This document shows, piece by piece, positions 32,878 through 45,081 of a stretch of 60,123 nt of DNA. A program made the translations under genes and the position numbers. The stretch is from NCBI GenBank assembly GCA_032433595.1, contig JASWJB010000275.1, positions 1 to 60,123 on the forward strand, in the 5' to 3' direction. The stretch's first letter is position 1; each line of letters opens with the position of its first letter. The notes under the pieces are model-generated. The model searched no databases and was not told the DNA's origin. It saw nothing but the letters and a program-made list of their open reading frames with translations. The DNA comes from Conoideocrella luteorostrata (taxonomy: Eukaryota > Ascomycota > Sordariomycetes > Hypocreales > Clavicipitaceae).

Positions 32878-35012
32878 TTAAGCCCATGGCGCTTCAAAGT
32901 CTTGCAGCGATTGATGCCCTGTCCTAATCCAAGCCGCCAGTTGCTGAGGGTCTCGCGGCGTCAGACGAATGCCAGTCGCGCATGGCACAGCTTGTGCATC
33001 GCTTGTCGAAACCTGGTCGTGGATTGGATCCATGTCGAGTGTGCTCTGCCGACAAGCCCGGAACGATGGAAACGCAGCAGCCATAGCTTTGCTGTCCAGC
33101 TCAGCGCGCTCTAGCTTGAAGAAGTGCAGTGTTAGAGCTAGAACTCCGTACACGGTCTTGGTTACGTCTATGACAGTAATGGCGTGGCGCGGCGATTAGT
33201 TCAAATCTGAGGAAGAATGTGTAGCGTGGAGACGGCAAGGTCCAGGAAGAAGAAGAAAAGGCGGAAGACATACTCGGAATACCAAGGCAAAGCCGTCTTC
33301 CGGCTCCATGTCCCATATGCGAAACGCCAATCTTGTCGCCGCCAACGCCGGTCATATCCGTGCGACCTTGATTCCCGCCCATCCATCGCTCTGGTACAAA
33401 CCTCTCTGGGCAATCATATCCAGCTGGGTCACGGTTAATCTGGAATGAATTGTAGATCACCATAGTGCCTTTGGGGATAAAGTGGTCGCCGATGTGGGAG
33501 TCGTTGGACGTTTCTCGCGAAAAGCCAAGGCGAACGGGTGTCCAGTAACGGCCTGCTTCGAGGCCCAGTGCCTTGAGATACTCGACGCGATCTGTGTCGT
33601 ACGGGTCGGGCACTTCGCCGTTGTACACTTCTCGAATAGCACTATGGGCCCTTTCTTGGAGTTCATTATGGGAGGCTAGGTAACCCATCAGCCAGTTCAA
33701 TGTGGTGCCGATTGCCATGCCTGAGCCAGAAAGAGTCGTCATTAGCATGTATTCGTCATACTCAGAAAGCCGCTCTGGAAGGGCTCGGAAGAGATCGCCC
33801 AGCTGTGAAGGCGTCATATCACCGTTCTTGATTCGCCCAGTCAAACCGTCGAGTTGTTGCTTGCAGTACATGCTTTGGTTAAGCCGTAACTCCTGGGATC
33901 TCTCCTCTGTGGCGTTCAGGCTCAACTGTGGGACAGGCAGGCCGAGAAGTTTGGCGACAGGGCGTATCCCGGAAGTGACAGTATTAATGAGAGTTTCGGA
34001 AAACCGGACCTGAGGTACCCAGTCATGGAGCGGAGTGCCCAAGGTTCTCAGCCTGAATATATTAATCTCCGTATCGCAGATCAGTCTGACAAACTCTTCG
34101 TCATGAATGTATCCGACAAGTTGATCTGTCACCGTCCCAATTGTAGTGGACCACAAGACATAGCCCAAATCTTGTGGATCTGATTCCGCGTCGGCTAGTA
34201 GCTTAATCAGACGGAGAAAGCGCCTAGAAGCAAAATGATTGTACCTGGATGATGTTTTAGAGGCAAAACCTCCACTGTAATTGATGGCTTATCTTAGACT
34301 TACCTAGGTAACCTTTGGGCGGTGGTATGAGGGCCAAGCAGCTTCCGCAGCTTCGACACATTAGGAGTCCATCTAGACGCTAGAGACCAGCCAGGTTATC
34401 AGTGGGATGGAGGTGCGAGCGCAGGCATACAGGTAGATCGATCAACACTCACTTCCCATCGTCAATACTCCACCTGTGTCAGCGCCATGGACAAATGTTT
34501 CGTGCCAAATATCCCATTCGGGTCGCGTCTGATAGTTGGCTCCCTGCTTGACCAAAGTTTTTGCAACTGCCGCTCGAGTGTTGAGGATGACCTATGGACC
34601 AACTAGTTCATATAATGTTCATTCACCACGGCACTACACTACAGGTATTTCTACTCACAACCTCCTTACTTCCAAGAACGACACGAAAATAATCTCGGTA
34701 TCGCCTAGACCATGTGTCAAGCGTTTTTGCGTGCCCTTTCCGCAGCTATTCACAATGTTTAGTCTTCAGTCTCTTTGAACTTGAGCAGGAGTAAGGGATG
34801 CTTACCTCGAAGATACTCCCGAACAAAGGCATTCCTTGGGGTCCCGGTACTTGCAAGCGCGACTTGTGACCACCGTATGCTGCGCATACAAAGCATGCGG
34901 CGAGTGTCAGAAGAAAAGCGACGCGATAGGCATAATTATCAGCAGCCGTGATAGTAGGACGAAACATAGACGCTTGATCTGCTGTCTGCGAGAAGGACTG
35001 CATTCCGTCCAT
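32878..35012 (-). CDS. Cytochrome P450 (CYP7/CYP8-like class of fungal P450s)
   Basis: Six exons on the minus strand: 35012-34806, 34745-34659, 34591-34453, 34379-34304, 34244-33274 and 33167-32878, 589 residues, all in phase. A membrane anchor lies at about residues 29-47, followed by the Pro-rich VPGPQGMP. The K-helix ExxR is in LEAGRYW, and the PERF region reads CPERFVPERW. The heme motif HGAGRRLCLG has the Cys ligand, but His replaces the usual Phe seven residues before it. The I-helix reads GMAIGTT without the usual acid next to Thr, as in CYP7/CYP8-type enzymes. The last intron (106 nt, GTATGT...CATAG) follows the heme motif directly and is the least certain joint; it restores NVTKTVYGVLALTLHFF. 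It is a microsomal monooxygenase or isomerase. It is convergent with the oxylipin enzyme; a shared substrate is possible but inferred. Confidence 0.85.
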
Positions 35013-36716
35013 ATTGGCAAGTAAAAAAAATGAGAAGGCGCATTGTGCGAAGAGAATCTTGGTCTAAGAGCGAGTTGAATGCTGTTTAAGTATAGAAATA
35101 ATGCAATTGAGCCTCAGGAATAGGCACTGTTGCGGATGCTTTCTCCTCATCCTCTTCCTCCTCCTTCCTGCCTCTATTCCCCGCTCCGCATCCCCCGGTG
35201 CCCAGATGCGTTAAGTGCTGACTGCTTTCACCCCTGGTTCATCAAGCCCCCGCTCGCTACAGCATCAGATATTCATTACCTTCCTAAAAGTATTGATTAC
35301 TCCGAGGTCGCAAAGTCCAACCCTGTGTTTCTTCAAGCTTTTTATGCTACCTGGCTAGTTGTTTGTTGGCTGATGGAGAAGGCAACGAAGTTTGAGAGTA
35401 AGACGCATGCAGATCGCTACTGTGTTACCAGCTGGTACAGTTCGCCTGCTTTCTTCACCGCTCAAATACTTACACTCATTGCTTAAACTTAAATCAAAAG
35501 CCAAATAAACTACTTATCCCGTTGGTTAAAACTGATAAGTGATGTTAGTTCATGCCAAATGGCGGGTTATATCAATGTCAAGTGACATTGCTATGGAACA
35601 AGGGATTCCCACACCAACTGTGTCATTTTATCTCTGATAATGTACTTAAAGTTGTATAATTTATAGACTAGTATGCACCCCTCTACGCTAAACAGTTCTA
35701 CGCGTCGTCGGATATGCTATCCTGTGTCATGCTATCTGCAGGTAACTTAGGTACAGACGCTGAATTTTAGGATAAGCGACTAACTATTCGCTAAATGGTA
35801 CCCACAATTCTACTCACGTCAAATTGACCATCGGAAAGAAGTCTCTATTTCGGGTTAAGACTCTTCAAAGTATGTCGGCTAGGTTTGTGAAGTCCCACCT
35901 ATTAGTGTCCTAAGTGCGCTTGCATCCCGGACGACAAACATTGAAAGTAAGAAATGACGTAGCGAGAGGCCGGAATCGTGCGGGATCATCGGCGCTTCCG
36001 CTATACGCGAACAAAGTATCAGCGACCATCGGAGCTATAAGGACCAACACTGCAGTACCAAGTGGATTGCTTAATAATACGCGAAGTCACCCTACCACCA
36101 TGCCTCGAAACGGCTTTCTTGACATGAAAAACCACAACTATTATGGGAAAAGTTAAGTATGACATAAAGTATATGACCGAATAATTGTCAGGCAAATTTT
36201 ATATGTATAGTGATTGTCTTTATTTCTTCCTCACTAATGATAATAGACAAGCTGTTTGTCTGCGTGGCGATAGGTTGGGCGAAGTTTGCGCTTTTTTTTT
36301 TAAAACCCACTTTGAGCACCGAAGATCAGTCGAGCTTTCTGCCGTGTTGACAGGGGAGCTTTGGGTAGTGATTCCGGGATAATAGCCCCATCGCACTCAA
36401 AGAGGAATATGCCGGCGTTCACATGATAATCAGTGCATGCTTAGTTAGGTTGGTTTGTTTGTGGTTAGTTAGTTGTGTTTCGGCCGGTTAACGTCCGAAT
36501 CTCGGCCACATGCCCCCGCACCGGCATAAGAGCGATACTAACCGGTTGAAGCCGAGTACAGTTAGAATACGTAGTTCAAGTTCAAAAGCTCTGCGATCAA
36601 AATGAACTCTAGTATGCCTCTCTCTTTTGAAATCCAGTGCGCGGACTTTTGACATTATTAAGGATCAATTCGCGAGACACTTCCTTTCAAGAACCATTAC
36701 GAATACTACCGGCTCA
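35013..36716. other. Divergent promoter region, P450 and MFS genes
   Basis: The minus strand has TATACTTAAA near 35090, about 80 nt before the P450 start. There is a CT-rich tract near 35140-35190. No gene recognised. Confidence 0.45.
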
Positions 36717-38171
36717 ATGGAGCTAGGTACAACGGAGGAGCAAGAACAGCTAGACAATGGAAAATGTGAACCACAGGCACCGGATGGTGGTGTAGCGGCC
36801 TACCTTGCCTTGATTGGTTCGTGGTGTATATTATTTTGTACCTTCGGCTTCATAAATTGTGAATAGAGCTTCGCCCTTGGAACTTGTTTACGTCAGCATC
36901 GAAACTAATTGCACTGAAGGTATTGGTACTTTCCAAGGATACTACGAAGAAGACTTGCTTAGAGGATATTCCCATAGCACCATTGCCTGGGTTCCGTCAC
37001 TGCAAATATTTTTTGCCTACTTGAGTGTAAGTGCAAATGGAAAGAATGTGTCGTAGTTTTTGGCTTTGACATAATTGTTACCACAGAATCCCTTTGCCGG
37101 CCGCCTATATGATTTATACGGACCTCGATATCTAGTTCTTGTGGGCTCAATTTTGCAAGTTTTTGGCCTAATGATGACTTCACTTTCCACAAAATACTAC
37201 CAAATTCTTTTGTCCCAAGGCGTTTGCACCGCCATCGGAATGTCAGCCATCTATCAACCAGGTATATATCTATTTTCTGTACCCTTTTTAGTACCCGTTT
37301 TATCCACCGCACCAATCTAATAACTCGCGCAGCTACATCCTGTCTAGCAGGGTGGTTCGATAAGAAGAGGGGAATGGCATATGGTATTGCCACAAGCGGT
37401 TCTAGTTTCGGGGGTGTTGTCCTGCCCATCATGATCGGTCGTCTTATCCCTCAGATTGGCTTTCCCTGGACGATGCGTGCTGCTGCATTCATGATCCTAG
37501 GCATGCTTCTAATAGCAAACCTCACCGTAGCATCTCGGTTACCGCCAAATCCGAAGCCTCTATCTCGCCAGGCGATTCTCGGCCCATTTTTTGACACTAA
37601 ACTAATGCTCATTAACATCGGGTTCTTGCTCCTGACTTTTGGGGTTTTTATCCCGATCAACTACCTAACAGTTGAGTCCATGAGACACGGTTTAAGTTAT
37701 AGGCTTTCCCAATACTTGATTGCGACCATGAATGCTGGCAGCCTCTTTGGTCGAATTTCTGCGGGAATAATTGCTGACAAGGTAGGCGCCTACAACACAT
37801 TTATTGCCTTCTCAGCGCTAGCTGGCATTTTGGTTTTGGCGTTCTACATCCCGGCAGCAAACGACGTAGCGATTTTTATCTTTTCAGTTCTCTTCGGATT
37901 TGCCTCCGGGGCTTATATTGCGCTGATAGCACCTATTGTCGCGAAAATCTCTCCCTTATCAGAAATCGGATATAGGATCGGGCTGCTGTTCTTCCTTTCC
38001 TCTGTCAGCGGGCTAGTGACTAACCCAATTGCTGGCGCTATTATCGAGCAGTGGCATGGTGAATATACAGGGATGAAGATCTTCTCAGGTGTTATGCTAT
38101 TGAGCGGAACTGGGCTTGTTTTACTTTCTCGGTTGATAGCTACTAACTGGAAAATGGCTGTTATTTTCTAA
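36717..38171 (+). CDS. MFS transporter, monocarboxylate-porter (MCH/MCT) type
   Basis: Exons 36717-36858, 36920-37026, 37087-37261 and 37333-38171 give 420 residues in phase. The protein starts with an acidic cytosolic tail, then the [15 protein letters not shown] signature that opens TM1 of fungal monocarboxylate-porter-like carriers. [15 protein letters not shown] is the loop 2-3 MFS motif, and [27 protein letters not shown] is typical of TM4-5. A second half of about six hydrophobic segments follows, so 12 TM in total are expected. It sits in the plasma or vacuolar membrane and probably moves a small acid or metabolite. The ATG at 36717 is chosen because it gives the usual N-terminus. The neighbouring P450 is transcribed divergently, so export or import of a local product is possible. 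Confidence 0.88.
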
Positions 38172-39599
38172 GTCTATAGAGGAAGGTAAAAAGCAAAATT
38201 CCGCTTTATTTCCTGCACTAATACCGGTGTACTATAATGACTAAGTCAAAGTATAGCGTTCACCTTAGCTTTTTGCTAAAACTATAAACTTACAAAGGCC
38301 ATAAAATTCAAAACGAGAGCGGCACTAGAGGCGCTTAATCAACCCCAACAGTTCTATTCAAAGACGCAAAACGTAAAGCAAGCAAGTATAGAGAACAGTT
38401 GCTCCAAAAAATAACCACATAATAAAGTGTTATGCAATACCCTGGAGACACGTCGAGCTTAGATTTATACACACCGGACCGGATCTGAAGATGTGGTTCC
38501 CCTTACCACTAAACTTTCGCCTCTTTTTGCAGCTTCGACGGCAAGAGGCTAGTAGAACAACTTTTAGGTGGTGTGGGGTTCACCGTTATTGGTTGTCGGG
38601 GGTAAAGGCAACGACGCGGTTCTCACAACCTGTGTGCCCGCCGATCAAGCACCGAGTGTTTGTCCGTCTTGGCGAGGCTGACTCCCTTAGAGCTGCTTAC
38701 TCGCAGCTCTGCGAGAGATTTATTACTTGACCTCTAACAGCGAGGGGCGTAAAGCTACGCAAAGCACATATAGCGCTCCCGCCCCGGGCTTCACCCAGAC
38801 CGACCAGGCTGTTTTGCCATGCACCTTTCTCCCACAACCCTCTTGCCACAACGTAACCGCGCGAAGCCTAGTTGTTTCCCGGCGACTACGTAGGAGTGAC
38901 CATTGTAGCAAAGGTAATTTTAAACCTTAGCGCTTGAGTCTGTCACGGCGGTTGAGCTCCGATCACGTACTACCCGAAGACATAGACGCGGATGAATATC
39001 AAGAACACAGTTACCGACAGCTGGAAGACTTGATCTTGCAAATATAATCAGGTCTCTCGAGTCCAGACAACTTTGATTCAGCTTATACCAAATTTGATAG
39101 ATCCAGGACAGAATGCATATCATTATACAATCACGGTTTGGAGAGATCAGGATGCTCAGAGCTGAGTCTGATGCAACAAAGTCAGTGACACTGATGGCGT
39201 CTTCAAGAAAAAGCTCCTGTCAGTCCTGGTGGCACCAATTTTGATCAGCAGAGTCCGTTAAGTGTACCTGGTTTTACTTTACTGATGCCAAAGGTGGCGA
39301 GTCTGTCGAACCTTGGTCGGCCGATAAAATGCGTTTAAAAGCTTTGAGAGACTGCAATTACTGTTTGGAGGCATTATGCGAGGCTTCAAAGTTGGTCTAT
39401 CAAACACGTATAAGAGCTACGGACGAGATGCAAGACCGGAAAAACTTGATCATCTCTTTACGAGCACGAAGTTTCAGCAAGAGGCAGTACATCGGATGAG
39501 AAATGCGTCTGTCACCAGGTCGTTGCACACTGGCCCTCAATTTGTAAACTCCTCCATCGCGCATGTGAAATTTAACTATAAATCTAACCTGCAACCCTC
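38172..39599. other. Intergenic, no recognised gene
   Basis: Short frames at 38491-38730, 38727-38930 and 39376-39645 show no motif. The sequence from about 39120 may be upstream remains of the pseudogene that follows. Confidence 0.4.
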
Positions 39600-40960
39600 T
39601 TGTTTCCTCGATACGAGATACGATTTAGGAACTATAAATGGGTAAAATTAGATTTAACAAGAGTTCACCGGCTAATTCAGGCTGGTGAATCAGAAATATC
39701 ACCTTCGAGGGAGGTGCAAGAGTATTTTATCTCGCCACAGGGAGATTCAATGCTCGAAACTGCCAATCTCGGCACCGTCATGTCCGAAAGTGATCCTGTC
39801 GTACGATTCCGAATCTCATCCCACATGCTAACCAGGGCACCTCTATTCGCACGCACGTTCTCTGGGCATTCGACCAGCGTACAGTCGCGTAAAGCAGACA
39901 TCACCGCACGCTTGCCGACCACTCCCACACCGTATATATGTGAGGACGGCACGGAAGTCAAATTATATCGGATGCCTCAGCACGAAGTGAATCGGCTGCG
40001 GTCTCTGGAGATCCTAATGCACGCAGCACACATGCACAATGATATGGTGCCGGAAGAAGTACGCTTTGAGCAGTTTGCTGCTATTGCCGAGTGTCCAATA
40101 CGTTATAAGAGCACGTCGGCTTTGAAGCGCATAGCCGAGCATAAATGGTTGTCTCAATGGACGCACTACGATATGCCGGATGGTCTACTGGTTATTAGCT
40201 ACGTTTTTGGTATGTGCGAGCTTTTTATGCGTACGTCTAGAATCGCCATCCTAAACCTTGTGGATGAAAGAGACTTTCAAAACAAGCCTGGCCACAACAC
40301 GTAAAGGATGAGATTTGGGCAATTCAATTCACGAAACTGGCTCAGATGTATTCTTGCTGTATCAACGCGATCCAGAAATACATCTGTCCACCTCTTAGTG
40401 CTCGTCCGCAGCTTGAGTCAAATACGAGTTTACAGACCTTAGCTACTTCTCAGGCATATGAGATGGCATTGACAAGTTCGCTAGAATGCCCTAAAGGAAG
40501 TCATGCCTGTGATGCTTCTAATTTAGGGTGGATGATGCTCAATCTGAACGACGTGAATTTGCTATCGGAATTTTGCAACCTACTGTTCTCTCGCACATGC
40601 CAGAACCCGACCGTCTGTCGAAAAGTCTGGCTTAGATTATGGAACTCTTAAGATTGATGCCCAGCCCTGCATCACCCATGCATCAAGACAGGTTTGCGAC
40701 CTAAGCTCGGATTTCCGCACAGCTATCGCCGACATTTACAATAGTGTCACAGGTCTCGATTTTATTGACATTGATAAAAAGAACCATGTAGCAACCGATT
40801 TCATTGGCATCGCTGCCAGCGATGTCATTTCCATGGAAGGAACTACATTTCCTGATTCTATTCGATTTCAGATTCTTGGTGAAATTGACAGTATCAGCGA
40901 CCTCTACGCCGCAGCTCAGATAAATAGGGTTTTCACAAAACGTATCGAACTCATGAAATA
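39600..40960 (+). pseudogene. Decayed fungal BTB/POZ-like conserved hypothetical gene
   Basis: The first frame (39600-40304) holds a BTB-like start, VVRFRISSHMLTRAPLFARTFSGH, then EILMHAAHMHNDM, FEQFAAIAEC and MPDGLLVISYVFGM. It is a known fungal conserved-hypothetical pattern. The frame then breaks near 40300 and the protein continues in other frames: DEIWAIQFTKLAQMY, CPKGSHACDASNLGWMML, then LSHMPEPDRLSKSLA followed by TAG (40633-40635) where the family has Gln, then LLRLMPSPASPMHQDR, and after another shift VCDLSSDFRTAIADIYNSVTG. That makes at least three frameshifts and one nonsense codon. Introns cannot explain all breaks. The gene is dead but colinear with its functional relatives. Confidence 0.8.
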
Positions 40961-40972
40961 GCAATGACGCGA

Positions 40973-41423
40973 AATATTATCCGTGGAGACCATCCTGGGA
41001 GCGAGAATGTGGCGATCACACAGATTGTAGTCATTGTGTCAGCTTCGACTTGTGGCGTTTCAACGACTACCTCCAGTGGCTCTGACGAATTCCAGAAAGT
41101 TAGCTGTTCTAGAGGGAGGAGCATACAGCTCTTCCTCCACTATCCCTTCCAGTTTTGATTACACCACAAACGTCTTCCTACCTGCAACGACGAAAAAGTT
41201 TATGCTTCTATGCGTGAATAGCGAAGTGTGCTTGATCAGATTGCATAATGTCGACATGGCTGATATTAGCAAAGATGAAGAGACATTCAGACAGCTATGA
41301 GAAGCATATGAAGGGAGTCGTGTGAAGGCAGTTCACCGTTTTGTGAAACCAACTAGAATGGAATTTGTGAAGGTAGTGAAATATTCATACCGGTTATCTT
41401 TGAGCAAAACTAATTTATGCTAG
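40973..41423 (+). pseudogene. Decayed fungal conserved-hypothetical gene (C-terminal part)
   Basis: Readable pieces are SWERECGDHTDCSHCVSFDLW in one frame, ended by a TGA. Another frame (41034-41300) then reads LAVLEGGAYSSSSTIPSS and KKFMLLCVNSEVCLIRLHN. An in-frame TGA (41298-41300) interrupts QL*EAYEGSR, after which the frame stays open to 41423 through HRFVKPTRMEFVKV. The FMLLCVN...FVKP.RMEFV layout resembles the C-terminal module of a fungal hypothetical family near HET-type genes. It directly follows the BTB pseudogene on the same strand. Confidence 0.6.
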
Positions 41424-42113
41424 TTCCAACTAGTCTATATCCAGAAATCGGGAGAGCGTGTCAAAAACCAAAAAACTGATTCGACTCCATCAAGGAACGA
41501 GGTTTTTCGCCAAGAGTATACTTTTAGTCTATGCCCGCTTCTTCTTAGTCTAGTTCCTATTTCGCCAGATCTTTTTATGCACTGTTTTCTAAACCCGGAC
41601 GATCATATTTGAGAAACTTTCTCGGAGATGCTCCACAAAAAGCTTCCCCCCGAATTGCAGTGGGACACTTCTGCCAATACCGGCCAATACCGGCTAAAAT
41701 TTACCGACAGGGTGGGGCTTCTACATTATTGAGGACCTGGATTAGAATCTTCTGGGATAGATCGTTGGCTTAATTTTATTCATTTCACAATTGTATGGTC
41801 AAGAACCATGCACGGTGTACAAGGAGCAACTGGAATTGGACAGTTCTGTGCCGACGTACTCGCCATATTCATATCGGTTGTTCTGCTTACCACAGGGAGT
41901 CCCCCGAAATAACGGCCTGCAGTTACACCTACCTGCTGCCTTAAACATGGGTTCTTGGTTGCAAATTTCTATAGTTAGGTAAATTAGATGTCATATTTTA
42001 ATCAATAGAAACTAGAATGTGCTATTGAAGCAGGGTCGCTGAATCTGGTGTCAAAGGCTATAATATACAACAATGCTACGTATTCTAAGCATGCTATTTT
42101 CGTGTTTGACATC
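41424..42113. other. Intergenic left of the mariner element
   Basis: AT-rich with no recognised gene. A frame at 41791-41982 has no motif. Confidence 0.4.
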
Positions 42114-42115
42114 TA

Positions 42116-43387
42116 CAGTGGGGGTGCAATAATTTCCAACCAAGCTCGCGTACCGCAACGCGAATCTTACCTAGATTAGGAAGGTGCCTGCTGCGGCAAT
42201 CATAATATTATGATTGACGTGTTTTTCTTCCTGTGTTTTCCTTGCTGTGTTTTCCTTGCTGTATTCCTCTTCATTATCTTTGTTAAATAATATCTATCAT
42301 GCCTCGAGGCAAAGAACTATCGCCACAACTTCGGTCCCGACTATGTGCCCTCAAAGCTGCCGGCTTCAGCTATCGTCAAATTCATCGAGAATATTCATAC
42401 GTGCCCCTAGGCACTATAAAATATACCATTTTGAAGGAACGGCAACGCGATGAATGCCGCAGTCTCCCTAGGTCTGGAAGACCTAGGAAATTGACCGAAG
42501 ATGACCGGGATCACTTGTACGAGGTTATTACGGCTAACCCATGCATTAAATATATTGACCTTTTGGCAGAGGTTGACTATAAGGTCAAAAAGCACTCTAT
42601 TCGAAGGCTCTTAAATGCAATGCATATGAAAAAATGGCTCCAACAATGGCGGCCATATCTCAAGGAAGAGCATGCTAGGAAGAGGCTTGCTTGGGCTTTA
42701 AAATATCGCAATCTTGATTAGACTCGGGTGGTCTGGTCAGATGAAAGCACAGTAGAAAGGTCATCTGGAATCCGGCCAGAATGGACCTTCACAAGACCTA
42801 AGGATCAAATCTTACAACGGGATGTTTTTCCTGTTCCAACTAAGGGCCTAAGCCAGATGTTTTGGGCAGCATTTCGGTATTCTAGCTGGACCGGATTAGT
42901 GCCATTAATTGGCAGTGTTAATTGATGGGTGACCCTTGACCTCTATGAGGCATTTTTACCGGAATTTATTAGGCCAGGTGATATCTTTATGCAAGATAAT
43001 GCTCCTGTTCATACTGCTAGGGTTGTTCGGGAATTCCTAGGTAATCAGGAATTTGAAGTTATGGAATGGCCGCCTTATTCGCCGGATTTAAATCCAATTG
43101 AGAATCTATGGGCCTTGATGAAGCAGGAAATTCATAACCGTTATCCAGAGCTTCGATATGCCTCGAAGAATCAGGCAAATTGGGAGCTATTATGTGAGGC
43201 AGCTAAGGAGGCATGGCACGCAATAGATGAAGGAATTCTGAAAAATCTAGTAGAGACAATGCCCCATCGAGTGGAAGCGATTATAGAAGCAGAAGGCTGG
43301 TATACTAAATATTAATATTTACGCGTTGTTGCCCTGACGACCTGGAGAGTGACCTCTGGGGGGTTGGAAATTTATGCACCCAGACTG
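42116..43387 (+). mobile_element. Tc1/mariner DNA transposon (1272 bp)
   Basis: The left end CAGTGGGGGTGCAATAATTT and the right end, read in reverse, CAGTCTGGGTGCATAAATTT form inverted repeats matching at about 22 of 26 positions through TTCCAACC. TA dinucleotides flank both sides (42114-42115 and 43388-43389), the Tc1/mariner target duplication. A single transposase frame lies inside. The element is complete in structure but carries nonsense codons. Confidence 0.92.
42299..43315 (+). pseudogene. Tc1/mariner DD34E transposase with two nonsense codons
   Basis: One frame of 339 codons reads through from MPRGKELSPQ to EGWYTKY apart from TAG at 42719-42721 and TGA at 42923-42925; there is no frameshift. 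The N-terminal part is a paired-type HTH DNA-binding region (QLRSRLCALKAAGFSYRQI, then GRPRKLTEDD). The catalytic residues are WSDES, MQDNAPVHTA and SPDLNPIENLW; 34 residues separate the second Asp from Glu, the DD34E spacing of Tc1. Both stops sit where single-base C-to-T changes (CAG to TAG, CGA to TGA) could have made them. It has the usual Tc1 length and no introns. It cannot make full-length enzyme as it stands. Confidence 0.93.
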
Positions 43388-43389
43388 TA

Positions 43390-44372
43390 GAGCTGTCGCT
43401 AGGTCGCTTACAACCCTTGTGACGTGAAGTCGGAAAAGCTTTCCTGAATCTTCTTACCGTTTCCCCACACCCGCTGCAGATACCTGGAAGCTCCTCGCTA
43501 TCGTAGCTATTTAGAGCCGTGATAATCCTGACAACAGAAATCTAGCGAATATGAGCCTAATGATGCATACGGCACATGCGCAAACGTAGGCCGTAGCCCA
43601 TGAAATAGCGGAATTTAATGCGTTTCCACATAAACAGTATCTTAAACGAAGTTCCGCAGAAGATTTGGCTTACTGGGCTTTGACTTACGATGGACCCACG
43701 CTATCCAGATCGTGATTTATTTAATTTATTTATCCTCCGACCGTGCTTCGTGCTGTGCGTGCTCCACGTCTCTGTCGGAATGTCGGGAATTGCCGACGGT
43801 CGGGCCAACCTGACAACACAGTTCCGAAAGAGCCGCTTCTGTACCTACTAGAAAGCCCAGTTTCGCTCCACGAGTTTAAGAGCGGGGAAGCTCGGCCGGA
43901 CTGACTTGCAGAGTAGTAACGAGTCTCACGCCGGGCTGAACTGCAAAACTCAGAAGGCGGCATAAAAAGCAACCTTAGAATGAAACCAATACTGAAATAG
44001 CTAGCGCAATGGCCCATAGGGTTCAGGTTTATCAGTCCGGCGAATAAAAGTCTAGGCTACTCCACAACGGTGGTCATAAAAAACTGCCTACAATGGGAAT
44101 AGCCGGCATCGGCATACACGGGATGAGGTCATGCGGGGAAAATGGGCAGATACAATAACGGGCCTATTCTTGGATACGAGAGCTAGGGCTCGTAATGAAG
44201 TCAGCGACCGTGCATTATCTCGTATAGCGCATAGACGCTCACCGCAATACCTGCATACAAGAGCCCGTCTAAGTATAGTTGCCAGATGGAATGGCTTGCA
44301 GATCCGTTCCGTCGCGTGATCTTGGTATGTTAAGTCCGGGTTAGACTGTTAAGTAGCTAGAATATTATATGT
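43390..44372. other. Intergenic right of the mariner element
   Basis: No gene recognised. A minus frame at 43730-44017 has no motif. The right end is the promoter of the BYS1 gene. Confidence 0.4.
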
Positions 44373-44379
44373 ATATAAG
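44373..44379 (+). promoter_or_regulatory. TATA box of the BYS1-family gene
   Basis: TATATAA lies about 110 nt before the ATG and is followed by a CT/CA-rich leader, typical of strongly expressed fungal genes. Confidence 0.55.
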
Positions 44380-44487
44380 GCTACGCAACCAAACTCTTGT
44401 GCTCTTCTCAATAGCATTCAATTGCAGCTACACAAGAATCATCTCCTATCTCCCATCAACTTCAGAACAACAACCAACCGTCTCATC

Positions 44488-45081
44488 ATGAAGGTCCTCG
44501 CTATCGCATCTGCTGCCCTACTAGGGCTTGCCTCTGCTCAGAACGCCGTCGTGATCAACAGCTGCTCTTCGGCCGTTTACGTTCAATCCTTCCCCTTCGA
44601 CGGAAGTGCAGCTGGCCCTCTTACTACAGTTCAGCCTGGAAGCTCTTTCTCTGAGGGTTTCAGAGCTTCTGGTTCGGTATGCGTCTCACTCAATGGCTAC
44701 AAATGCCTTTGATTACTCAAAAGCTACTTGCTGAACCGTGCTAACAATTGGTCGGAAGACTGTTAAAATTGCCAAGACCAAGACTCTTGATCAACCGTTA
44801 TTCTTTGGATACTCATTCTCCTCAAACCCCGACTACGCTTACTGTAAGTTCTCCTCGGCCATGATGATCTCCAGAAGTTGTCTAACATCATTTCCATAGA
44901 CGAATATAGCACTGAGTTTGGGAACCCCTTTGCTGCAAACCACAACACTCTCAGCCCCGGCGATGGCTGCATGGTATTTGACTGCCAGCCTAATGACGCC
45001 AATTGCTACAGCACACCTGCCCACAAGAGGGTCTACGGCTGCCCTCAGCCAGTCAATCTGACCGCTCAACTTTGCAAGTAA
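44488..45081 (+). CDS. Small secreted BYS1-domain protein (thaumatin-like fold)
   Basis: Exons 44488-44676, 44759-44843 and 44900-45081 give 151 residues. Signal peptide MKVLAIASAALLGLASA (17 residues) is followed by NAVVINSCSSAVYV, the start of the BYS1 (Blastomyces yeast-phase-specific) domain, then VQPGSSFSEGF, KTKTLDQPLFFGYSF and YEYSTEFGNPFA. Six cysteines in the mature chain suggest three disulphides. Family members are small secreted or cell-wall proteins, often raised in the yeast phase or during host contact. Their molecular role is poorly known. The upstream ATG at 44422 would bury the signal peptide and is rejected. A good TATA box and CA-rich leader suggest strong expression. Confidence 0.9.

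Noticed and set aside
33201..33275. Frameshift in the P450 after the heme motif
   Set aside because: A 106-nt intron with GTATGT donor, CTAAT branch and CATAG acceptor restores a plausible P450 C-terminus, so no mutation is needed; still the weakest joint of that model.
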